Shown here: one piece after another, positions 34,013-44,710 of the stretch
How positions within the stretch are numbered: the first letter of the stretch is position 1
How the letters are laid out: every line of letters begins with the position of its first letter
Assembly: GCF_020103725.1 (NCBI RefSeq)
Contig: NZ_JAHXBG010000035.1
Location: forward strand, 47,612 to 111,611
DNA from: Hyalangium gracile
GTDB taxonomy: Bacteria > Myxococcota > Myxococcia > Myxococcales > Myxococcaceae
Length of the DNA: 64,000 bases
Direction: 5' to 3'
Notes under the pieces: model-generated
What the model saw: the letters and a program-made list of their open reading frames with translations, nothing else
Database searches by the model: none
What the model was told of the DNA's origin: nothing
Position numbers and translations under genes: made by a program

Positions 34013-36618
34013 GGGGTTCTCATCCCCTCACCAGCCGTATCCGGCTGGATACGCAGTCTCTCGGGGGATTCAGGCGGGGGCACTGATCCCTCCGAACCCT
34101 GGGGAGGCGGCGGGACTTCCCGCACCTCCGTTCCCGTCTCCACCGCGGGTGCGTCCCCAGCCGGCGGCGCGCTCGGTGCGGTCTCGGTAGCCGCCCCTCC
34201 CGGAGCGTCGGCGGGCGCCTGGCCGCCTGGCGACGGGGCGACGGGGCGCGTGGAGCCCTGGCCGCTCGGCTTGATGACGCGCTCGCCGGGGCTGCCCGGG
34301 CCGCCGTTCTCCACCCGCTGCTGCTCGCGCAGCATGGACTGGTTCATGCGCGACAGCGGGCCCGGCTTGCGGCTGAAGTCCACGGCCACGTCGTAGCCCG
34401 GCACCTGGCCGTAGAACTCCTCCACGAACTGCTGCCGCTCCCTCATCTTGCGCTCGAAGATGGCACGGAAGTCCGACTGGTCCTTGATGATGTAGGGCGT
34501 CAGGAACAGCAGCAGGTTGGTCTTCGTCTTCTTGCGCGTCGTCTGGCGGAACAGGTGGCCCAGCAGGGGCACGTCTCCCAGCACCGGCACCTTGGCGACC
34601 GACTCGATGGTGCGGTCCTGCATGATGCCGCCGATGACGACCGTCTCCTGATCCTTGGCCACCACCGTCGTCTTCGCGCTGCGCTTGGAGGTGGTGGGGC
34701 CGAGCACCGGATCGCTGGAGGCGATCTCCTCCGTCTGCTCGGTGATGACCAGGCGGATGAAGTCGCTCTCGTTGATCTGCGGCTTGACGGTGAGCTTCAG
34801 CTCCACGTTCTGGCGGGTGATGGGGGCGAACAGCGAGCCCAGGCCGCCGAGGCTGCCGAGCAGGGAGTTGGTGCCGGTGGTGCCGGTGGTGCCGGTGCCC
34901 AGGCCGCCCAGGCCGCCCAGCGAGCTGGGCGAGAAGCCGGCCTGGAAGGGCACGTTCTGGCCCACGGTGATCTCCGCCTCCTCGTTGTCGCTGGTGAGGA
35001 TGTGCGGGGTGGAGAGCACGTTCACGTCCGAGCTCTGCTGCAGCGCGTGCAGCACCACGCCGAAGGCGGGGATGTCGATGCCCAGCTTCTGCAATTCGGG
35101 GATGACGGGGCCCTGCAGGCCCGCCAGGAAGCCGCCGAAGCTGGCCAGGTTCGCCAGCGAGAACGAGGGCGGCAGGCCCTGGCTGGTGTACTTGGTGCCG
35201 AACAGGCCCGGCACCGCGCCCTGGTCCGTGTTCAGCTTGTAGCCGCTGTGGAAGTTGATGCCGAACTCGGAGTTGCGGTCCAGGTTGACCTCCATGATGA
35301 CGGCCTCGACGAAGACCTGGCGCCGCGGGATGTCCAGCTGCTCGATGACGCGGACGATGTTCTTGAAGTCCGACTGGCTGGCGACGATGACCAGCGCGTT
35401 GGTGGACTTGTCCGCGGAGATCTTCACCTCGCCGGAGAACAGCTCGGCGGCCACCGTGGGGTTGCGGATGCCACCGCCCGGGGGCGGCTGCGGGGTGGGC
35501 GTGCGCGGCCGGTTGGCGGTGCCCTGCGCCAGCGACTGCAGCGTGCTGGCCAGCTCCTCGGCGTCCGCGTTCTCCAGCGGGTAGACGTTGATGCGGCCGC
35601 CCGACTCGGTGGGCACGTCCACCTCGCGGACGATCTGCTGGATGCGCTCGAAGGCGGCGGGGCTGGCCACGATGATGAGCTTGTTGGTGCGCTCATCCGG
35701 GATGATCTGCGACAGCGTCACCGCGCCACCGCTGTCCTGCCCGCCGGCGGCGGCGACCTCGCCCGGAGGCGCGCCCGGGGAGACGCTGGGCACGAAGCCA
35801 CCGGTGCGCTGGCCCGGGCGGGACTTGGCCTCGAAGAGCTTCTGCACCGTGCTGGCCACCTCCTGCGCGGTGGCGAACTGCACCTGGATGACGCGCAGCT
35901 CGTCGCTGGAGGCGCGCGTGTCCAGCTGGTTGATGATGCGCTCCAGGCGGTGCATGTTGGAGCCCACGTCGTTGACGATGACGGTGTCCGGCGGGTACGG
36001 GATGGTGTCGCCGTCCTTGGAGACCAGCTGCTGGAGCACCCCGCGCAGCGGCTCCACCTCGACGTAGCGGATCTTGAAGAGCTTGGTCACCATCTGCTCG
36101 TTCGTCGTGTACGGCGTCTCGCCGTCCACGATCGTCGGGATGGGGTTCTGCTTGGCCGAGCGCTTGTCGACGATCTTCAGGAAGCGGCCGTGCGGGTAGA
36201 CGGCCAGGCCGTTGGAGTCGAGCGCGGCGAGGAACGCGGCGTAGAAGGAGTCCGCGTCCACCTCCACCCGCCCGTTCTCCGGGCCGATGATGGAGATCTT
36301 CCCGCGCACGTTCTCCGGGAGGATGAACGTCTTGCAGGTGGCGTCCGAGACGGTCTGCACCAGCTTCTCGATGTCCACCTTGTCGAAGTAGATGCCGTAG
36401 CGGGCGCGGCGGCGGGCCTCCTCGCAGGTGGGCGTGGTGCGCCCCTCCGCCTTCGGAGCGCCTTCGCCGCTGGCGACGACGCCAGGAGCGGGCTGCGGGT
36501 TGATCTGTCGGTCCCCTTGAGCAGGGGTGCCAGCGGGCGGCGGGCGGCGCTGCGCCAGGGCGGGCGAGGAAGCCAGCGCAAGGCAAAGCAGGAGCGACCA
36601 GGGCGAGAGCGTCTTCAT
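34009..36618 (-). CDS. gspD: Type II secretion outer-membrane secretin GspD
   Basis: An 869-residue secretin with a signal peptide (SLLLCLALASSPALAQ, about residues 8-23). The N0 domain spans about 75-150 (FDKVDIEKLVQTVSD). Three N-type KH-like domains (about 180-440) include LIIVASPAAFERIQQIVREVD and ALVIVASQSDFKNIVRVIEQLD. The secretin core (about 450-740) has VLSTPHILTSDNEEAEITVGQNVPF and VPVLGDVPLLGHLFRQ. A Gly/Thr-rich loop (about 573-600), encoded partly by a 9-base tandem repeat, interrupts the core where the central gate lies. A Pro/Gly/Glu-rich tail of about 110 residues follows the core. It forms the outer-membrane channel. ATG 36618 is 22 bases after the gspC stop. Confidence 0.95.
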   Translation of the reverse strand: MKTLSPWSLLLCLALASSPALAQRRPPPAGTPAQGDRQINPQPAPGVVASGEGAPKAEGRTTPTCEEARRRARYGIYFDKVDIEKLVQTVSDATCKTFILPENVRGKISIIGPENGRVEVDADSFYAAFLAALDSNGLAVYPHGRFLKIVDKRSAKQNPIPTIVDGETPYTTNEQMVTKLFKIRYVEVEPLRGVLQQLVSKDGDTIPYPPDTVIVNDVGSNMHRLERIINQLDTRASSDELRVIQVQFATAQEVASTVQKLFEAKSRPGQRTGGFVPSVSPGAPPGEVAAAGGQDSGGAVTLSQIIPDERTNKLIIVASPAAFERIQQIVREVDVPTESGGRINVYPLENADAEELASTLQSLAQGTANRPRTPTPQPPPGGGIRNPTVAAELFSGEVKISADKSTNALVIVASQSDFKNIVRVIEQLDIPRRQVFVEAVIMEVNLDRNSEFGINFHSGYKLNTDQGAVPGLFGTKYTSQGLPPSFSLANLASFGGFLAGLQGPVIPELQKLGIDIPAFGVVLHALQQSSDVNVLSTPHILTSDNEEAEITVGQNVPFQAGFSPSSLGGLGGLGTGTTGTTGTNSLLGSLGGLGSLFAPITRQNVELKLTVKPQINESDFIRLVITEQTEEIASSDPVLGPTTSKRSAKTTVVAKDQETVVIGGIMQDRTIESVAKVPVLGDVPLLGHLFRQTTRKKTKTNLLLFLTPYIIKDQSDFRAIFERKMRERQQFVEEFYGQVPGYDVAVDFSRKPGPLSRMNQSMLREQQRVENGGPGSPGERVIKPSGQGSTRPVAPSPGGQAPADAPGGAATETAPSAPPAGDAPAVETGTEVREVPPPPQGSEGSVPPPESPERLRIQPDTAGEGMRTP
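34871..34897 (-). repeat. 9-base tandem repeat, 3 copies, inside gspD
   Basis: GTGCCGGTG (plus strand) is repeated three times without change and encodes a Gly-Thr-rich stretch of the GspD gate loop. Copy number change would alter the loop length in frame. Confidence 0.7.
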
Positions 36619-36640
36619 GGAAGGGCTTGCACTGCGGGGG

Positions 36641-37564
36641 TTAACGGACGTTGTACGTCTTGCGGATCGGCGTGCCGTTGCGCTCGATCTCGATCTCGAT
36701 GCGGGAGGATTCCTTGAGCTTCGAGTAGACCTCGAGCGCCTTCTCGGGGCTGTTCAGGTCGAAGCCGTTGATGCGGCGGATGACGTCGCCGTTCTGGACG
36801 CCGATCTTCGAATAGATGGAGTCCGGGCGGATGGAGAAGAGCTTGAAGCCCTGGGCCTGCCCGTCCTTGAAGGCCGGCACGATGCGCGCCTGCATGGCCA
36901 CCTCGTTGAGGTTGGCCAGCGTCTTGTCGATCTCTCCGCGCGGCACCTCGTACTCGTTCTCGCTGGTGGCGCGGATGCCCGTGCCCAGCCCGCTGTTGGG
37001 CGCGGGCGTGGCGGCGGCCACCGGAGGCGGCGTGAAGGCGGGCGCCGGCGTGCTGCCGTCACCCGGCTGGCCGTCGATGAACTCCTTGCGGCTGTTGTTG
37101 ATGACGATGACGCGCTCGCGCTGGATGTCCGTGACTTCCGCGCCCTGGATGCGGTCGCCGACCATGTACGTCTGCGAGCGCTGGGTGACCATGTCCTGCA
37201 CGGAGGCGAAGGACCAGTTCTTGTCGGAGGCCACCAGCGTGCCGAGCAGCTTCACGCGCAGGCCGCTCTTCACCGGCTCGGCGTTGTCGTCGTACGTGGG
37301 CGTCGCCGCGGTGGGCTCCTGCACCACGGGCTCGGGCTCGGGGATCTTGATGCCCGTCAGCCGGGACAGGGCCTCCAGCTCCAGCGAGGCCAGCCGCTCG
37401 GCTTCCTTGACGCGCTGAGGGGTGCGCGCCGCTGGTTCCGTGCTGGCCTCCGGCGCGATCTTGGATTCCACGAACAGGTTCGCCGTGCGCGCCACCATCC
37501 AGGCGACGAGCAGGATGAACACGAGGTTCACGGTCCAGAAGTACTTGCGGAAGAAGAGTTCCAT
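36641..37564 (-). CDS. gspC: Type II secretion inner-membrane protein GspC
   Basis: A 307-residue bitopic protein and the first gene of the operon. It has one membrane helix (FWTVNLVFILLVAWMVARTANLF, about 9-31) and a periplasmic HR domain (VKLLGTLVASDKNWSFASVQD, RIQGAEVTDIQRERVIVINN; about 105-170) that contacts GspD. A C-terminal PDZ domain (about 225-305, FSIRPDSIYSKIGVQNGDVIRRING) is thought to select substrates. No clear ribosome binding site precedes ATG 37564. The predicted sigma-54 transcript would start only about 20 bases upstream. The PDZ form, not the coiled-coil form, of GspC is present. Confidence 0.93.
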   Translation of the reverse strand: MELFFRKYFWTVNLVFILLVAWMVARTANLFVESKIAPEASTEPAARTPQRVKEAERLASLELEALSRLTGIKIPEPEPVVQEPTAATPTYDDNAEPVKSGLRVKLLGTLVASDKNWSFASVQDMVTQRSQTYMVGDRIQGAEVTDIQRERVIVINNSRKEFIDGQPGDGSTPAPAFTPPPVAAATPAPNSGLGTGIRATSENEYEVPRGEIDKTLANLNEVAMQARIVPAFKDGQAQGFKLFSIRPDSIYSKIGVQNGDVIRRINGFDLNSPEKALEVYSKLKESSRIEIEIERNGTPIRKTYNVR

Positions 37565-37595
37565 CAGGGAGTCCAGGGGAAGCTACGGGGGATTG

Positions 37596-37611
37596 AGCAA
37601 GCCGGGTGCCA
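37596..37611 (-). promoter_or_regulatory. Sigma-54 promoter for the T2SS operon
   Basis: The minus strand reads TGGCAC-CCGGC-TTGCT, a full match to the -24/-12 consensus (TGGCAC-N5-TTGCW), 31 bases before the gspC ATG. Transcription should begin near 37586. Activation by an enhancer-binding protein and ATP is obligatory for this class. Confidence 0.85.
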
Positions 37612-37634
37612 CTCCAGGGGCGGCAAACAGCCCG

Positions 37635-37647
37635 TGGCCTACGGCCA
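37635..37647. promoter_or_regulatory. TGGCC-TAC-GGCCA palindrome near the sigma-54 promoter
   Basis: A perfect 5-bp inverted repeat about 24 bases upstream of the -24 element. It is too close for the classic enhancer position, so it may bind a second regulator or be chance in GC-rich DNA. Confidence 0.25.
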
Positions 37648-37713
37648 AGTGCTCGAAATTATTCCAGGTGGGGGCGACACCCGGGGCGGGCGGGCAGGGG
37701 GTGCCGGGGCTTC

Positions 37714-37756
37714 GGACAATTTGTCAAAACCGGGCGGGGGAGGGTGTGACGGGCTG

Positions 37757-37759
<3 letters not shown>
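37714..37759. promoter_or_regulatory. Paired enhancer-like sites GAC-N5-GTCA upstream of gspC
   Basis: Two sites share the form (G/T)GAC-N5-GTCA: 37714-37726 (GGACAATTTGTCA) and 37747-37759 (TGACGGGCTGTCA). Their centres are 33 bp apart, about three helical turns, and lie about 109 and 142 bp upstream of the sigma-54 -24 element. This is the usual place for tandem activator dimers. The second overlaps the stop codon of the adjacent response regulator gene. Confidence 0.6.
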
Positions 37760-39178
<1,419 letters not shown>

Positions 39179-39276
39179 GGGGGCAGGACCTCTTTACCAC
39201 GGTCCTGCAATACGCATTCCCCGATTCTCGGTGTATCATGAAATATTGATTTACTCAGATTTCCGCCGCGCTCCCT

Positions 39277-42200
39277 ATGTTGACTCTGCCCGGTTACACG
39301 CTTCGAGGTGCTGTGAGGGCCACGGGCACCCACCTGCTCTGCTACGGGGTGCGTGAGCGGGACGGCGCGTCGGTGATGCTCAAGACGCCCACGTCCGTCT
39401 CTCCGGCCCCGCGTGAGGCCGAGCGCTATCGCCGCGAGTTCCGGATCCTCCAGCGCCTGCGTGACGTGCGGGGCGTGGCCCGCGTCGTCGGCTACGAGCA
39501 GATCCAGGACCGGCCCGTGCTCCTGATGGAGCCGGTGGAGGGGGTGCCGCTGTCCGAGCTGACGGGGCGGCCGCTCGCGGTGGCCCAGGCCCTGGACGTG
39601 GCCGTCTCCCTGGCCAGCACCCTGGCCGCGCTCCACCGGCGCGGCGTCATCCACAAGGACATCAAGCCCGCCCACATCCTCGTCACGCCCTCGGGTGAGA
39701 CATGTCTCATCGACTTCGGGATCGCGACGTTCCAGCTCGTCGAGCACGTGGAGGCGGCCCCCGCGCCCCACATCGAAGGGACGCTGGCGTACATGTCTCC
39801 GGAGCAGACCGGGCGCATGAACCGGTCGGTGGACTACCGCACGGATCTGTACTCGCTGGGCGTCACCCTCTACGAGCTGCTGGCGGGGAGCCTGCCGTTC
39901 CAGGCGAGCGACGCGCTCGAGTGGTTCCATGCCCACATGGCGCGGGTGCCTCCGCCGCTGAGCGAGCGGGTGCCGGGCCTGCCGCCCATCCTGTCCGCCA
40001 TCGTGTCGAAGCTGTTGGCGAAGGTCGCCGAGGAGCGCTACCAGAGCGCGGAGGGGCTCAAGGCGGATCTCGATCGCTGCCAGGAGAGCGTGCGCCGGGG
40101 CGTGCACGAGGACTTCGCGATCGGCGGGCATGACTTCCCCAACCGCTTCCAGCTCCCGCAGCGCCTGTACGGGCGGGACACGCACGCCGCCCTGCTGCTC
40201 CAGAGCTTCGAGCGCGTGGCGCGGGCCGGGAAGCCAGAGCTGGTGCTGGTGCGCGGCTACTCGGGCATCGGCAAGTCCGCGGTGGTGAACGAGCTGCACA
40301 AGCCGGTGGTGCGCCAGCGCGGGTTCTTCCTCAGCGGCAAGTTCGATCAGCTCCAGCGCAACATCCCCTATGCCACGCTGGCGCAGGCCCTCCGCGGGCT
40401 GACACAGCAGCTGCTGGCGGGCAGCGACGAGGCGCTGGCCCGCTGGAGCGGGCTCCTGAAGGAGGCGTGGGAGGGGTACGGGCAGCTCCTGGTGGACGTG
40501 GTGCCGCAGCTGGAGCTCGTCGCGGGCAGGCAGCCGCCGATGCAGGAGCTGCCTCCGGCCCAGGCCCAGCACCGCTTCAACACCGTCTTCCGCAAGTCCC
40601 TGGGTGTCTTCGCGACCCCGGAGCACCCGCTCGTCATCTTCCTGGATGATCTGCAGTGGGCGGATCTGGCCAGCCTGCAGCTCATCCAGCACCTGCTCAC
40701 CCACCCGGAGACGCCGCCGGTGCTGTGGATCGGCGCCTACCGCGACAACGAGGTGGACGCCGCCCACCCGCTGCGGCAGGTGCTGACGGAGCTGCGCAAG
40801 GCGGGTGTGCGGACCACGGAGGTCCAGCTGGAGCCGCTGAGCCTCGAGGAGGTGCGGCAGCTGGTCGCCGATACGCTCCCCGGAGCGGGGCCGGAGCTCG
40901 TCGGGCCCCTGGCGGTCGTCGTCCGGGCCAAGACGGGGGGCAACCCCTTCTTCCTGCTGCAGCTCCTTCAGACGCTCAACCAGGACGGGCTCCTGGTGCG
41001 CACCCCCGAGGGCTCCTGGCGCTGGGATGCCGAGGGCATCCAGGCCCGGGGCTACTCCGACAACGTCGTCGACTTCATGGTGGGCAAGCTGCGGCAGTTC
41101 CCGCCGCGGACCCAGCACCTGCTGCGGCTGGCGGCCTGCGTGGGCAGCTCGTTCACGCGCTCCCTGCTGCACCTCATCTCCGATCTCGCGGAGGGCTCCG
41201 AGCTGGAGCAGGGCCTGGAGCCCGCGCTCCAGGAGGGCATGGTGGTGCGCGCCGGCCAGGACCACTACCGCTTCCTGCATGACCGCATCCAGCAGGCGGC
41301 CTACGCCCTCATCCCCGAGCCGGACCGCAAGGCCATCCACCTGCGCATCGGCCGGCTGCTGCTGGCGAGCATTCCTCCCGAGGCCCTGCCGGAGAAGCTC
41401 TTCGGCGTCGTGAGCCAGCTCAACGCGGGCGCGGAGCTGATCGACGCTCCCGCGGAGCGCCGCCGCCTGGCGCTCCTGAACGCGGACGCGGGCCGCAAGG
41501 CCAAGGTCTCCACCGCCTTCCGCTCGGCCAGCGCGTACTTCGCGACGGCCTTCCAGCTGCTCCCGGGCAGCCCCTGGGAGACGGAGCCCAAGCTGGCCTT
41601 CACGTTCCAGCTCGAGCAGGCGACCTGTGACTTGATGAGCGGCAACGCCGTCGAGGCCCGTCGCCGGGTGGAGGAGCTGCTGACCCGGGCCCGCACCCGC
41701 GTGGAGATGGGGGGCGTCTACCGCCTGAAGAGCATGCTGCTCATCGCCTCGGGCGAGATCGAGGCCGCCGCGGAGTGTCTGCTGGAGTGCCTGGCGCAGA
41801 TGGGCATGTCCATGTCGCTGCGCCCCTCCTGGGAGGAGGTGAAGGCCGCCAACGACGAGCTGTGGGCCATGCTCGGGGATCGGCCCATCGAGAGCCTCGC
41901 CGACCTGCCGCGCATGGCGGATCCGGACATGGAGGTGCTGATGAGCGTCCTCAGCCTCCTGTTCCTGCCGGCGTACCTCACCGACCACCGGCTGCTCACC
42001 TTGCAGCTGTGCCGGATGCTCCTCATCCTCCTCCAGCATGGCAACACGGCGGCCGCCGCGCATGCGTACGCCTGGTACGGCGTGGTGACGGGGCCCATGT
42101 TCAAGCGGTACCGCGAGGGCTATGCCTTCGGCCGGCTGGCCCTCGAGCTCGTCGAGCGGCATGAGCTCGGCGCCCTGCGAGGGAAGATCCTCTACATCAT

Positions 42201-44559
42201 GGAGGTCATCAGCACCTGGACGCAGCCGCTGCCCAGGACGCAGGACTCCATCCAGCGAGCGTTCCAGCACGCGCTCCAGGCGAGTGATCTCCAGATCGCC
42301 TGCTACTGCAGCTACCACGCCGTGACGTACCGCTTCGCGGTGGGACAGCCCCTGGAGGAGATCGCCCAGGAGGCGAGCGCGCGCCTGGCCTTCGTGCGGA
42401 AGATGGGCTTCATGGATGTGCAGTACATCCTCCTGCACACCCGGAGCTACGCGCAGGGCCTGCGCGGGCTCACGCGCGCGCTCGGCTCGCTGAGCTGGGA
42501 GGAGTTCGACGAGACGTCCTTCGAGCAGCAGCTGGTGCCCGGGCGGATGACGACCGCGCAGTGCTGGTACTGGAGCTTCAAGATGCAGGCGCGCTACATG
42601 GCCGGCGCCTTCATCGAGGCGCTCGAGGCGGGGGACAAGGCGGTCGCGCTCGCGTGGTCCTCGCTCGGCCAGATCCAGCTGTTGGATCTGCACCTCTTCC
42701 ATGCGCTGACCGTGGCGGCCTGCTTCGGCACGCTCACCTCCGAGGAGCGGGCGAAGCGCCTCGAGGAGCTGCGGCGGCACCAGCAGCAGCTGGGAGAGTG
42801 GGCCCGCTTCTCTCCCTCGACCTTCCTCGCGCCCGAGCGAATGGTCCGCGCGGAGCTGGCCCGCATCACCGGCCGGCACGAGGAGGCGGTCCAGGCCTAC
42901 GAGGAGGCGCTCGAGGCCGCCACCGAGCACGACTTCATCCAGTACGTGGCCCTGGCCAGCGAGCTCGCCGCCCGGTACTGGCGCGAGCGGCGCGTGCGGA
43001 CGATCGCGGACACCTACGCCAGGAGGGCTCGGGAGGCGTACCTGCAGTGGGGCGCCACCGCCAAGGTCAAGCACCTGGACGCGCAGTGGCCGCAGCTGGC
43101 CACCGCGGCCAATCGCGTCGATCGCGACTCCCTCGAGGCGGACCCGGAGCTGTTCAACGTGGTCAGCCTCGTCAAGGCCCAGCAGCTCGTCTCGGGCGAG
43201 CTCGTGCTGGAGCGGCTGGCGACCACGCTGCTGCTGGTCGCCATCGACAACGCTGGCGCCCAGGACGGAGCCCTGCTGCTCCCGCGCGGGGGGAAGTATT
43301 CGGTGGTGGCGGTCTCGGGCAGCCCGGCCGAGGGCCTCTCCGTGGGCATGGACGAGTCCCAGCTGCCGGCCTCGCTCCTCTCCTATATCCGGCGCACGCG
43401 CGAGCACGTGCTCATCGGCGACACCTCGCAGCCCCATCCCTTCTCGGCGGATCCCTGGTTCCAGCGCGCCAGGGCTCGCTCCGTGCTGTGCCTGCCGCTG
43501 GTCCGCCAGGAGGAGCTGCTCGGCGTGCTGTACCTGGAGAACCGTCTCCACGCCAACGCCTTCACTGCCGCGCGCCTGTCGCTGCTGAGGCCGCTGGCCT
43601 CGCAGGCGGCGATCTCTCTCGAGAACGCCCGGCTCTACTCCGAGCTCCAGCGCACGGAGGGCGCGCTGCGCCAGGCCAACGACGAGCTGGAGCAGCGCGT
43701 GGAGGAGCGCACCCGGGAGCTCAAGCAGGCCCAGGCGCGGCTGATGGAGACGGCGCGCGCGGCGGGCATGGCCGAGGTGGCCGCCAACGTGCTCCACAAC
43801 GTCGGCAACGTGCTCACCAGCGCGGTGATCAACCTCCAGACGATGCGCAAGACGGTGGACTCCTCGCGCGCGAACCGGCTCAAGCAGGTGGTGGCCCTGC
43901 TCGAGGAGCAGAAGGGCGACCTGTCCGGCTTCTTCGCGAAGGATCCTCGCGGGGGCCGGCTGCCGAGCTACCTCGCCGCCCTGTCCGAGGAGCTCCAGCG
44001 CGATCAGTCCTCGCTCCGCGAGGACATGGAGGCCATGGACAAGCACCTCGAGCACATCCGCGCCATCGTCCGGGTCCAGCAGAGCCATCACCGCGATCCC
44101 TTCGTCATCGAGGAGTGCGATCTGGCCCAGCTCATCGCGGACGCCCTGAGCATCCAGCTGCCGACCCTGCGGCGACATGACGTCACCGTCACGCAGGAGC
44201 TGGCCTCGCTGCCTCCGGTGACCCTGGAGAAGCACAAGGTGCTGCAGATCCTCATCAACCTCTTCAGCAACGCCAAGAACGCCATGAGCTCGGTGTCCGC
44301 GGGGGAGCGCAGGCTGCACGTGCGGCTCGAGTCGGTAGGGAACAAGGCGCGCATCCAGGTGGTGGACAACGGCGTCGGCATCTCGCCGGAGATCCGCTCC
44401 CGGCTCTTCTCCCAGGGCTTCACGACGCGCGAGGGCGGCCATGGCCTGGGGCTGCACTCCAGCGCGCTGGCGGCGCGGATGCTGGGTGGCATCCTCACGC
44501 TGGACAGCGAGGGCCCCGGCAAGGGCGCCACCGCCACCTTGGAGCTCCCTCTCGAGTAG
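39277..44559 (+). CDS. Giant hybrid Ser/Thr kinase - AAA ATPase - GAF - histidine kinase
   Basis: A 1760-residue signalling protein. Residues 1-265 are a Hanks-type kinase: Lys36 (VMLKT), catalytic HKD at 126-128 with IKPAH, DFG at 146-148, then MSPEQ. Residues about 290-700 are an AAA_16-type ATPase (Walker A YSGIGKSAVV near 329; Walker B VIFLDDLQWAD). A long helical TPR-like region (about 700-1280), a GAF domain (about 1290-1430), a coiled coil (LEQRVEERTRELKQAQARL) and a histidine kinase core follow. His1507 lies in NVLHNVGNVLTS; the ATPase has NLFSNAKNAM, VDNGVGIS and GGHGLGLH. No membrane helix is present. The ATG has no ribosome site and follows an A/T-rich stretch, so a leaderless mRNA is possible. 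It diverges from the NtrC-type gene. Confidence 0.93.
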   Translation: MLTLPGYTLRGAVRATGTHLLCYGVRERDGASVMLKTPTSVSPAPREAERYRREFRILQRLRDVRGVARVVGYEQIQDRPVLLMEPVEGVPLSELTGRPLAVAQALDVAVSLASTLAALHRRGVIHKDIKPAHILVTPSGETCLIDFGIATFQLVEHVEAAPAPHIEGTLAYMSPEQTGRMNRSVDYRTDLYSLGVTLYELLAGSLPFQASDALEWFHAHMARVPPPLSERVPGLPPILSAIVSKLLAKVAEERYQSAEGLKADLDRCQESVRRGVHEDFAIGGHDFPNRFQLPQRLYGRDTHAALLLQSFERVARAGKPELVLVRGYSGIGKSAVVNELHKPVVRQRGFFLSGKFDQLQRNIPYATLAQALRGLTQQLLAGSDEALARWSGLLKEAWEGYGQLLVDVVPQLELVAGRQPPMQELPPAQAQHRFNTVFRKSLGVFATPEHPLVIFLDDLQWADLASLQLIQHLLTHPETPPVLWIGAYRDNEVDAAHPLRQVLTELRKAGVRTTEVQLEPLSLEEVRQLVADTLPGAGPELVGPLAVVVRAKTGGNPFFLLQLLQTLNQDGLLVRTPEGSWRWDAEGIQARGYSDNVVDFMVGKLRQFPPRTQHLLRLAACVGSSFTRSLLHLISDLAEGSELEQGLEPALQEGMVVRAGQDHYRFLHDRIQQAAYALIPEPDRKAIHLRIGRLLLASIPPEALPEKLFGVVSQLNAGAELIDAPAERRRLALLNADAGRKAKVSTAFRSASAYFATAFQLLPGSPWETEPKLAFTFQLEQATCDLMSGNAVEARRRVEELLTRARTRVEMGGVYRLKSMLLIASGEIEAAAECLLECLAQMGMSMSLRPSWEEVKAANDELWAMLGDRPIESLADLPRMADPDMEVLMSVLSLLFLPAYLTDHRLLTLQLCRMLLILLQHGNTAAAAHAYAWYGVVTGPMFKRYREGYAFGRLALELVERHELGALRGKILYIMEVISTWTQPLPRTQDSIQRAFQHALQASDLQIACYCSYHAVTYRFAVGQPLEEIAQEASARLAFVRKMGFMDVQYILLHTRSYAQGLRGLTRALGSLSWEEFDETSFEQQLVPGRMTTAQCWYWSFKMQARYMAGAFIEALEAGDKAVALAWSSLGQIQLLDLHLFHALTVAACFGTLTSEERAKRLEELRRHQQQLGEWARFSPSTFLAPERMVRAELARITGRHEEAVQAYEEALEAATEHDFIQYVALASELAARYWRERRVRTIADTYARRAREAYLQWGATAKVKHLDAQWPQLATAANRVDRDSLEADPELFNVVSLVKAQQLVSGELVLERLATTLLLVAIDNAGAQDGALLLPRGGKYSVVAVSGSPAEGLSVGMDESQLPASLLSYIRRTREHVLIGDTSQPHPFSADPWFQRARARSVLCLPLVRQEELLGVLYLENRLHANAFTAARLSLLRPLASQAAISLENARLYSELQRTEGALRQANDELEQRVEERTRELKQAQARLMETARAAGMAEVAANVLHNVGNVLTSAVINLQTMRKTVDSSRANRLKQVVALLEEQKGDLSGFFAKDPRGGRLPSYLAALSEELQRDQSSLREDMEAMDKHLEHIRAIVRVQQSHHRDPFVIEECDLAQLIADALSIQLPTLRRHDVTVTQELASLPPVTLEKHKVLQILINLFSNAKNAMSSVSAGERRLHVRLESVGNKARIQVVDNGVGISPEIRSRLFSQGFTTREGGHGLGLHSSALAARMLGGILTLDSEGPGKGATATLELPLE

Positions 44560-44639
44560 ACGCCGCGAGGCAGGAGCCGCGCTGTACGTGTCGGTGCCTT
44601 CACTCGTGGTGGTTGCCGCGGCGCATTCTGACTTCGAGC

Positions 44640-44666
44640 GCTCGCGCGGCTCGACCGTCCGCGAGC
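44640..44666. terminator. Weak stem-loop after the hybrid kinase gene
   Basis: GCTCGCG and CGCGAGC form a 7-bp inverted repeat around 13 bases, between the kinase stop (44559) and the FIST gene (44711). It is a modest terminator candidate without a T-run. Confidence 0.35.
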
Positions 44667-44710
44667 CCGATCGGTAACATCTCCGCCCTGGCTCATCCTG
44701 GGAGGGTCTC

